The position numbers and the translations under genes were made by a program. From contig WQSA01000044.1 in the NCBI GenBank assembly GCA_009788135.1, forward strand, positions 1 to 11,684: a DNA stretch of 11,684 bases. The letters are read 5' to 3'. This document shows positions 5,807 through 11,684 of this stretch, one piece after another. Origin of the DNA: Candidatus Fibrimonadales bacterium (GTDB lineage Bacteria; Fibrobacterota; Fibrobacteria; Fibrobacterales; Fibrobacteraceae). Position 1 is the stretch's first letter. The number at the start of each line of letters is the position of its first letter. The notes beneath the pieces were generated by a model. That model made no database searches. It worked only from the letters and a program-made list of their open reading frames with translations, and was not told the DNA's origin.

Positions 5807-8800
5807 ATGTCAAAAAATATGATTGCTGTTGATGGCAACGAAGCAACCGCAAGGGTTGCCCACAAAGTTAGCGAAGTTGTAGCTATCTACCCCATAACCC
5901 CCTCCACGCCAATGGCCGAACTTTGCGATACCTGGAGCGCTCAGGGTCAAAAGAATATATGGGGACAAGTTCCCAGAGTTATAGAATTGCAATCGGAAGG
6001 AGGCGCCGCCGGCGCTGTTCATGGCTCGCTTCAAGCTGGAGCCCTTACCACCACCTTCACAGCCTCTCAAGGCTTGCTTTTGATGATTCCCAATATGTAT
6101 AAAATTGCCGGCGAGCTAACCCCTGCCGTGTTCCATATAAGCGCTCGCGCCCTTGCCATGCAAGGTCTCTCTATTTTTGGCGACCACTCAGACGTGATGT
6201 CTTGCAGGCAAACAGGGTTTGCCATGCTCGCCTCCAGCAGCGTTCAAGAAGCCCACGACCTTGCACTCGTAGCTCACGCCGCAACGCTTAAATCTCGCAT
6301 ACCATTTATGCACTTTTTTGATGGATTCCGCACCTCCCACGAGGTTATCAAAATAGAAGAATTGCCGCTTGAAACTATCAAATCGCTCATAGACGAAGAA
6401 TTTATAGATGCGCACCGCGCAAGAGCTTTGACCCCCGATGCTCCGGTTGTTAGGGGCACGGCGCAAAATCCCGATGTATATTTCCAAGGCCGCGAAACGG
6501 TAAACAACTTTTACACCGCCACCCCAGGCATAGTCCAAGAATACATGGATAGGCTAGCCAAACTCACAGGCCGCAAATACAGCCTGGTTGAATACACTGG
6601 CGCTGCCGATGCAGAAATAGTTATAGTAGTTATGGGCTCCGGTGCGCTTACAGTCAAGGAAACTATCGAAATGTTGGCTAGCAAAGGGCAAAAAGTCGGC
6701 ATGCTGAACGTACATCTCTATCGTCCGTTCCCAGTAAAAGAATTCTTGGTAGCTATTCCTAAGTCCGTTAAAAATATAGTAGTTATGGATCGCTGCAAAG
6801 AGCCGGGCTCTGCCGGCGAACCTCTGTATCTGGATGTTTTGGCTGCGATAAGCGAATCGGACTTTAAGCTAAAAGTTCTGGCAGGCCGCTATGGGCTCGC
6901 TTCAAAAGAATTTACTCCAGCTTGCGTAAAAGCCATTCTGGACAATGCCGCAAGCGTAAATCAGAAAAATCATTTCACAGTCGGCATAAACGATGATGTA
7001 AGCAATACCAGCTTGAAGATTGACGAGTCTTTCCGCTTGGAAAAAAAGCTCTTCCAGGCTATGTTCTACGGTCTGGGCGCAGACGGCACGGTTGGCGCAA
7101 ACAAGAATACCATCAAAATAATCGGCGAATATACGGACAATTACACTCAAGGCTACTTTGTTTATGATTCAAAAAAGAGCGGCAGCGGCACCACTTCGCA
7201 TTTGCGCTTTGGAAACGAACCGATTCACGCTCCATACCTTATCGAGCTGAACCAGGCCGATTTCGTGGCTTGCCACCACACTCCGCACCTTGACCAGATA
7301 AACATGCTTCGCTTTGCAAAGCCAGGCGCTGTGTTCCTGTTGAATACGCAGGCTGATGCAAACGAGGCTTGGAATACCTTCCCAAAAGAGGTTCAAACCG
7401 CTATTATAGATAAAAAGCTGAAAGTTTATGTGATAGATGGCTACAAAGTAGCACACGATACGGGAATGGGCCGGCGCATCAATACCATAATGCAAACCTG
7501 CTTCTTTGCAATTTCCGGCATTCTGCCAAAAGACGAAGCTATCAGTCACATTAAAGATTCCATTAAAAAAACTTATTTGAAAAAAGGCGAAGAAGTTGTT
7601 AAAAAGAATTGGGAAGCTGTGGATAAAACTCTTGACAACCTGCACGAGGTCTCAGTTCCTGGCTCCGTTAGCGCAACCAAGACTTTCCGACCCGCTTTGA
7701 TAGGCACAAACGATAAGTTCTTGACTTCCGTAACTGCAAAGATTATAGAGGGTTACGGCGACCAACTGCCCGTATCCGCAATGCCTGTGGACGGCACTTT
7801 CCCAACCGCTACCTCAAAATACGAAAAGCGAGACCTGGCTTTGGAAATTCCTGTTTGGAGCATGGATTGCATTAAATGCGGAAAATGCGCTATAGTTTGC
7901 CCTCATGCCGCAATTCGCACCAAAGCGTTTGATGCCTCTGCCCTGACCGGCGCTCCGGAAGGCTTTAAGAGCATTGATGCAAGCAAAGACTTTAAACAAT
8001 TGGAAGGCAATATCAAATATACCGTTCAAGTTAGCCCTTACGACTGCACAGGTTGCGGAGTTTGCGTAGAAGCTTGCAGCAAAAAATGCATCAGCTTGGT
8101 TCCTCAAACCGGAATTGCAGAGCAAGAGAGCAAAGCTTGGGAATTCTTTGTTGGCATTCCAGAAATTGATCGCACAAAAATCGACTTAAAGCGTGTTAAA
8201 GACGCTATGTTGCTGGAACCTCTGTTTGAGTTCAGCGGCGCATGCACTGGCTGCGGCGAAACTCCTTATGTTCGCTTGGCATCTCAGCTATTTGGCGACA
8301 GAATGATAGTGGCGAACGCAACTGGTTGCTCCTCAATTTATGGTGGAAATTTGCCAACCACGCCTTGGACAAAGAACAAAGAAGGCAAAGGCCCGGCTTG
8401 GTGCAATTCTCTTTTCGAAGACAATGCAGAATTCGGTTTGGGCATTCGCCTGGCCATAACACATCATGCAAAACAGGCTGAAGACCTCTTGGAGCAGGCC
8501 TGCGAAGTCCCAGCAGAATTGACAAAAGCCATCAAAGAGCAAAGCCAAGCTGATGAAGCCAGCATTATCGCTCAGAGAAAGAATGTGGAGAAATTGAAAG
8601 AGCTTTTGAAAAGCGCCGGCTCCCCTGCTGCCGTAAAATTGCTTTCCATGGCAGACTATCTTGTTCATAAGAGCGTGTGGATAATGGGCGGCGATGGCTG
8701 GGCATATGATATTGGCTACGGCGGTTTGGACCATGTTTTGGCGAGCGGCGAAAATGTGAATATTCTGGTTTTGGACACCGAGTTATATTCCAACACTGGC

Positions 8801-9313
8801 GGTCAGGCTAGCAAGAGCACCAATTTGGCGGCGGTAGCGCAGTTTGCAGCAAGCGGCAAGCGGGCTCCCAAAAAGGACTTGGCTTTAATCGCCATGAGCT
8901 ACAAGAATGTATATGTTGGCAAAGTGGCCGTAGGTTCAAACGATATGCACGCAATCAAAGTTTTCCGCGAAGCGGAAGCTCACAACGGCCCTTCTTTAAT
9001 CCTGGCCTATGCTCCTTGCATTTCGCACGGCATAAAAGACATGCGCTATATGCTTGGCCAGCAAAAAATGGCAGTTGACAGCGGCTACTGGCCATTGCTT
9101 CGCTACATTCCGGAAAACATAGACGAAGGCAAAAACCCCTTCGTTTTGGACAGCAAAGCGCCCACGCTACCCGTGAAAGACTACATTTACACCGAAAATC
9201 GCTACAAAATGCTAACCGCTTCCAATCCTAAGGCCGCAGAGCAGCTCGCAGATAGTTTGCAGAAATTTGTGGATGCAAGGTGGAAACAATATGAGGATTT
9301 AGCGAAGGTGTAG
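5807..9313 (+). CDS. nifJ: Pyruvate:ferredoxin (flavodoxin) oxidoreductase, single-chain
   Basis: This 1168-residue cytoplasmic enzyme converts pyruvate and CoA to acetyl-CoA and CO2 while reducing ferredoxin or flavodoxin, a hallmark of anaerobic metabolism. Length is normal for the homodimeric type. Domain I has YPITP (28-32, with Thr31), Glu64 and Arg114, positions equivalent to the pyruvate/TPP site of the Desulfovibrio enzyme. The ferredoxin-like domain has two 4Fe-4S motifs: Cys688, 691, 694, 698 and Cys747, 750, 753, 757. The proximal cluster ligands are Cys813, Cys816, Cys841 and Cys1071. The TPP/Mg site is GDGWAYDIG (962-970) with N-T-G-G-Q (996-1000). The start at 5807 is set by GGAGA 4 nt upstream and by the normal N-terminus. 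It has its own likely promoter in the 43-nt gap after secA. The 3' end overlaps the convergent phosphatase gene by 15 nt. Confidence 0.97.
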   Translation: MSKNMIAVDGNEATARVAHKVSEVVAIYPITPSTPMAELCDTWSAQGQKNIWGQVPRVIELQSEGGAAGAVHGSLQAGALTTTFTASQGLLLMIPNMYKIAGELTPAVFHISARALAMQGLSIFGDHSDVMSCRQTGFAMLASSSVQEAHDLALVAHAATLKSRIPFMHFFDGFRTSHEVIKIEELPLETIKSLIDEEFIDAHRARALTPDAPVVRGTAQNPDVYFQGRETVNNFYTATPGIVQEYMDRLAKLTGRKYSLVEYTGAADAEIVIVVMGSGALTVKETIEMLASKGQKVGMLNVHLYRPFPVKEFLVAIPKSVKNIVVMDRCKEPGSAGEPLYLDVLAAISESDFKLKVLAGRYGLASKEFTPACVKAILDNAASVNQKNHFTVGINDDVSNTSLKIDESFRLEKKLFQAMFYGLGADGTVGANKNTIKIIGEYTDNYTQGYFVYDSKKSGSGTTSHLRFGNEPIHAPYLIELNQADFVACHHTPHLDQINMLRFAKPGAVFLLNTQADANEAWNTFPKEVQTAIIDKKLKVYVIDGYKVAHDTGMGRRINTIMQTCFFAISGILPKDEAISHIKDSIKKTYLKKGEEVVKKNWEAVDKTLDNLHEVSVPGSVSATKTFRPALIGTNDKFLTSVTAKIIEGYGDQLPVSAMPVDGTFPTATSKYEKRDLALEIPVWSMDCIKCGKCAIVCPHAAIRTKAFDASALTGAPEGFKSIDASKDFKQLEGNIKYTVQVSPYDCTGCGVCVEACSKKCISLVPQTGIAEQESKAWEFFVGIPEIDRTKIDLKRVKDAMLLEPLFEFSGACTGCGETPYVRLASQLFGDRMIVANATGCSSIYGGNLPTTPWTKNKEGKGPAWCNSLFEDNAEFGLGIRLAITHHAKQAEDLLEQACEVPAELTKAIKEQSQADEASIIAQRKNVEKLKELLKSAGSPAAVKLLSMADYLVHKSVWIMGGDGWAYDIGYGGLDHVLASGENVNILVLDTELYSNTGGQASKSTNLAAVAQFAASGKRAPKKDLALIAMSYKNVYVGKVAVGSNDMHAIKVFREAEAHNGPSLILAYAPCISHGIKDMRYMLGQQKMAVDSGYWPLLRYIPENIDEGKNPFVLDSKAPTLPVKDYIYTENRYKMLTASNPKAAEQLADSLQKFVDARWKQYEDLAKV

Positions 9314-10318
9314 AATTCGCTTGGGGATGTCTGTGTTGTCCATTTTTCCGGCAAACGCTTCGCTGCCTGCTCCTATGGCGAATACAGGTACCGCTTCTCC
9401 TGTGTGCCCAGTCGTTGTCCAGGCAATTTCCCTGTTATTGACTAAAGAAATGCCTCCGGTTCCGTGATCGGCTGTCACCACTATTAGCGTTTCGTTTGGG
9501 TGTTTTTTGTAAAACTCAAACGCAACCGCTATGGCATCGGAAAAACCAGCCATCTCTTTAACCACGCCTTCCCCATTGTTATCATGCGCACGCCAGTCTA
9601 TTTTGCCTCCTTCTGCCATAAAAAAGAAACCCTGCGAGTTATCAAGCCTCTCAATTCCAATGCTAACAAAATCTGCAAGAGTCCAAATTTCGCTATTCTG
9701 CGACATCAATAGTTTCTGCGAAAGCTGAACTTGCTCAAATTCTTCCTTTGAGTAAACAACGGAATAGCCTGCCTGGGATATTTGCTCATAAACTTCTCTT
9801 GGGTCCAAAAAAGCTTCGCCTGCAAAAAAGTCAAAGCCAGATGGCGCAAGCTGAGATGCTATGGAATAGTAGTTATTGCGGCTGACATCGTTTGCGTAAA
9901 ACGCTGCCGGCGTAGCGTGATCAATAGAAACGGTTGTAGCAATGCCGACTTTATACCCCGCATCCCTAAAATCAAAAGCCATGCTCCTCAGCGGCTTGCC
10001 AGATGCGTCAAGCGCTATCATGCCATTGTTTGTCTTGGAACCGGTAGCGAGCGCCGTGGCTGCTGCCGCTGAACATGTTACATAAGAGTCTGCCGAGCGG
10101 GTTGTTGCCATGCCCATAACAGGAAATTGCGTAAAAGACAGGCTTGTAAACGCCTCGGCAACAGCGATATGCGCAAAACCCATGCCATCGCCTATAAAAA
10201 GAAATATGTTCTTTGGCTTAACTACCGGCTCTGGAATAGGCTCAGAAACGACAACCGGATTAAAACAAGCCGCTATCGTAATTGCAATAGCGAAATAAAA
10301 TTTGAAAGTCCTCAGCAT
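9299..10318 (-). CDS. Compact alkaline phosphatase, predicted lipoprotein
   Basis: This 339-residue phosphomonoesterase of the PhoA superfamily would act outside the inner membrane. A short signal with lipobox I-A-A-C (Cys18) suggests lipid anchoring. By alignment to E. coli PhoA the full active site is present: Asp44, nucleophile Ser83, Thr136, Arg147, Glu236, Asp241, His245, Asp284, His285 and His305. Two second-shell positions are of the His/Trp type (His134, Trp242). Oddly, the Asp normally just before the nucleophile is Cys82 (V-T-C-S-A-A). At 339 residues it is much shorter than the usual 430-500, mostly between about 155 and 230. The start is supported by AAGGAGG (10336-10330), 11 nt upstream, and by a 7-nt ATGCTGA overlap with the preceding ORF. 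The substrate is unproven; no pho-type regulatory site is evident. Confidence 0.93.
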   Translation of the reverse strand: MLRTFKFYFAIAITIAACFNPVVVSEPIPEPVVKPKNIFLFIGDGMGFAHIAVAEAFTSLSFTQFPVMGMATTRSADSYVTCSAAAATALATGSKTNNGMIALDASGKPLRSMAFDFRDAGYKVGIATTVSIDHATPAAFYANDVSRNNYYSIASQLAPSGFDFFAGEAFLDPREVYEQISQAGYSVVYSKEEFEQVQLSQKLLMSQNSEIWTLADFVSIGIERLDNSQGFFFMAEGGKIDWRAHDNNGEGVVKEMAGFSDAIAVAFEFYKKHPNETLIVVTADHGTGGISLVNNREIAWTTTGHTGEAVPVFAIGAGSEAFAGKMDNTDIPKRILHLR

Positions 10319-10611
10319 AGCTTGGAAATCCTCCTTTCAGTCTTGGGATGAAGGGAAAAAAAATGTTTATTTTCCCGCATTTTCAACAGATTCAAACATT
10401 CAATCGCCGCTTTTTTTCCGCATTTTTGAGCCGCAAGGCGGTCCGCTTCGTATTCTTGGAGATGGCAGAAAAAACGGTAAATTAAGGCTGATATCAATGT
10501 TAAAACTATAAACAATAGAATTCGTTTAAATTCGTGATTTTTCTCTACATGGACCAGTTCGTGAAAATATTCATGGGCTAGCATGCGTACCATCCAACAT
10601 ACTTTGTACAT
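10312..10611 (-). CDS. Short M48-type zinc metallopeptidase-like protein, N-terminus lacking
   Basis: The 99-residue frame carries the C-terminal core of an M48 peptidase: HELVH (17-21) inside A-H-E-Y-F-H-E-L-V-H-V-E-K-N-H, a membrane helix (31-47), the third-ligand motif E-Y-E-A-D-R (53-58, probable zinc ligand Glu53) and a closing H-P-K-T-E-R-R-I (88-95). HEYFH (13-17) overlaps as a second HExxH. Usual M48 enzymes have 100 or more residues before HExxH; here a TAA only 9 nt upstream of the first ATG rules out extension. Starts at 10611, 10593 or 10584 are possible; the last overlaps scpA by just 14 nt. None has a strong ribosome binding site. It may be a translationally coupled mini-protein or a decayed gene. 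Its stop overlaps the phosphatase start by 7 nt. Confidence 0.6.
   Translation of the reverse strand: MYKVCWMVRMLAHEYFHELVHVEKNHEFKRILLFIVLTLISALIYRFFCHLQEYEADRLAAQKCGKKAAIECLNLLKMRENKHFFSLHPKTERRISKLC
10330..10336 (-). promoter_or_regulatory. Strong ribosome binding site AAGGAGG for the alkaline phosphatase
   Basis: AAGGAGG at 10336-10330 lies inside the last codons of the M48-like ORF, 11 nt before the phosphatase ATG at 10318. It supports that start and means the phosphatase can initiate independently of its upstream neighbour. Confidence 0.75.
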
Positions 10612-11527
10612 CGGTTTCTCTTACCTCAATTCCGCATTCAACCAATTGCATCGTGTTTTTCAATATGGAATCCAAGGAACTTTTTTCCTCTATTTCCTGG
10701 GCTATGGAACGATCGCGCAAATAATCTGCGAGCCCGCCAGAAACTGCTGGATCTGGGGTGTAGTAGATTTTTTCCTGTGCAAGCTCGGTTTTGTATTCAT
10801 CGTTTTGCTTTTTGCGGTAAAGCCACAGGGGGCCATTTGATTCGCTTTGCCTAAAGACTATGGCTTCGATTTTGGTCAGTTCCAGGAGTGCGATAAAGGT
10901 TACAACGGTCATTATGGGAGAAATTTCTTTGCCGAGCAATTCCTGGAACATCGCTCTGCCCCGATGGGATAAGTGAGCGTTTATGTGTTGTTCCCTATCC
11001 TCGATTGTTACATTGTCCACTTCTATTGTATGAACGCTGTTATATGAGTGAACCTGCAATGTTTTGTGAAACGCTTTGAACAACTGCCATATATTTGCAT
11101 CTGCAAGCTGCCCATCCTTGCCTATTTTTTCCATGCGCCCACGCCCGAATGAGCCAAAGTTTTTCCCTTCCAATTCCTGCAAACCCTGCGCTACCCGTTT
11201 GAATTTCTGGTATTCTTCCATCTGCCTGATTAAAACTTCGCGGTCTATTTCAAAATCGAGCAAATCTTCTTCGCTTTGTTCATTTTTGGGCAAAAGTTCC
11301 TTGGCTTTCAGCGCTATCAAGCGGCTTGCCAGAGCCAAAAAATCCCCAGCATAAGACAAATCCACATTTTCCAAGTCTTTTATGTATTCCAAATACTGGT
11401 CTGTTATTTTTGCGATGGAAATTTTGTTAAAATCAATTTCTTCCTTCTTCATAAGGAGATAAAGAAGGTCCAGAGGCCCCGTATATGCGTCGCTCAGCTC
11501 AAGTTCGTAGAAATCAGCTTCTGCCAT
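10571..11527 (-). CDS. scpA: Segregation and condensation protein A (ScpA, kleisin)
   Basis: This 318-residue kleisin bridges the SMC heads with ScpB in the bacterial condensin that organises and segregates chromosomes. The N-terminal signature Y-T-G-P-L-D-L-L-Y-L-L (15-25), E-I-D-F-N-K-I-S-I-A-K-I-T-D-Q-Y-L-E-Y-I (30-49) and F-L-A-L-A-S-R-L-I-A-L-K-A-K-E-L-L-P (63-80) are diagnostic. The C-terminal winged-helix segment, V-V-T-F-I-A-L-L-E-L-T-K-I-E-A-I (208-223), is also present. About 80 further residues follow; most ScpA proteins are 230-280 residues long. The ATG shares one base with the ribA stop (TAATG), so translation is likely coupled. scpB, the usual neighbour, is not downstream. A TAAATT lies 6 nt before the ATG but inside ribA codons. 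Confidence 0.92.
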   Translation of the reverse strand: MAEADFYELELSDAYTGPLDLLYLLMKKEEIDFNKISIAKITDQYLEYIKDLENVDLSYAGDFLALASRLIALKAKELLPKNEQSEEDLLDFEIDREVLIRQMEEYQKFKRVAQGLQELEGKNFGSFGRGRMEKIGKDGQLADANIWQLFKAFHKTLQVHSYNSVHTIEVDNVTIEDREQHINAHLSHRGRAMFQELLGKEISPIMTVVTFIALLELTKIEAIVFRQSESNGPLWLYRKKQNDEYKTELAQEKIYYTPDPAVSGGLADYLRDRSIAQEIEEKSSLDSILKNTMQLVECGIEVRETDVQSMLDGTHASP

Positions 11528-11684
11528 TATTTGAATTTAGAAAAAATATGCCCCATTTTTTCCTTTTTTGCCTTCAAATATTTTATGTTGAAAGGATTTG
11601 GCGCTATTTCAACAGGAATTCTTTTTGAAACCTCTATTCCGTAATACTGAAGATCGTCTATTTTTTTCGGATTGTTCGTGAGCA
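11527..11684 (-). CDS. ribA: GTP cyclohydrolase II (RibA or RibBA), C-terminal fragment
   Basis: The gene enters from the right edge in the frame starting at 11682, and 51 codons plus TAA (11529-11527) are visible. The residues L-T-N-N-P-K-K-I-x-x-L-x-x-Y-G-I-E-V (1-18), R-I-P-V-E (21-25), N-x-x-N-x-x-Y-L-x-x-K (29-39) and the terminal K-M-G-H (42-45) are the well-known C-terminal signature of GTP cyclohydrolase II. That enzyme opens the guanine ring in the first committed step of riboflavin synthesis. Whether an N-terminal RibB domain is fused cannot be seen. The stop shares one nucleotide with the scpA start, so the gene heads or joins the scpA cluster. Confidence 0.85.
   Translation of the reverse strand, partial: LTNNPKKIDDLQYYGIEVSKRIPVEIAPNPFNIKYLKAKKEKMGHIFSKFK

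Noticed and set aside
11534..11546. TTTTTTCTAAATT as a dedicated leaderless promoter of scpA
   Set aside because: The motif and its 6-nt spacing to the ATG are almost identical to those at the secreted protein gene, but here the bases encode the last residues of RibA. The TAATG overlap is enough to explain scpA translation. It remains possible but is not listed as a feature.
1..11684. Defence system, prophage or integrated element
   Set aside because: Apart from the edge fragment of an Rpn nuclease there are no phage, integrase, restriction or toxin-antitoxin genes, no att-like repeats and no obvious compositional break.

Overview
The window is bacterial chromosomal DNA of moderate to low GC and contains mostly housekeeping genes. 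Several features point to an anaerobe of the Fibrobacterota or the wider FCB group (Fibrobacterota, Chlorobiota, Bacteroidota). SecA carries a long insertion ahead of its Walker A motif and an EMATGEGKT signature like those I recall from Bacteroidota SecA. There is a full-length pyruvate:ferredoxin oxidoreductase. Promoters repeatedly show a T-tract followed by CTATATT or CTAAATT. An Rpn/PD-(D/E)XK 'transposase' nuclease gene sits at the left edge. The lineage assignment is an inference.

Layout, left to right. (1) 1-111 minus: N-terminus of an Rpn-type nuclease gene, divergent from (2) rpsU (317-526) and tatD (534-1292), which run plus from a consensus sigma-70 promoter. (3) 1289-1630 minus: an unrecognised 113-residue secreted protein whose stop overlaps the tatD stop. 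(4) 1631-1878: a gene-free stretch holding the most unusual object here. On the minus strand a near-perfect promoter (TTGACA, 17 bp, TATATA) is followed directly by two imperfect tandem copies of a 66-72 nt element. Each copy can close on itself with a 7-8 bp terminal helix, and the region ends in a T-tract. I read it as an undescribed small structured RNA of about 160 nt. (5) 1879-2964 plus: a membrane-bound family 2 glycosyltransferase. (6) 2986-5763 plus: secA. (7) 5807-9313 plus: nifJ. (8) 9299-11684 minus: a compact cluster, in transcription order the ribA C-terminus, scpA, a very short M48-type metallopeptidase-like ORF and a small alkaline phosphatase lipoprotein. All of these junctions overlap.

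How the genes fit together. Most are core functions: translation (bS21), nuclease/deacylase maintenance (TatD), protein export (SecA), pyruvate oxidation to acetyl-CoA with reduced ferredoxin or flavodoxin (NifJ), flavin synthesis (RibA) and chromosome condensation (ScpA). The envelope-directed products (secreted 113-residue protein, glycosyltransferase, phosphatase lipoprotein) would depend on SecA but otherwise share no evident pathway. Genes are packed tightly: both convergent junctions overlap at their stop codons and no classical intrinsic terminator is visible between them. Several genes lack a Shine-Dalgarno sequence and have a -10-like hexamer only 6-9 nt before the start codon, which suggests leaderless or nearly leaderless mRNAs.
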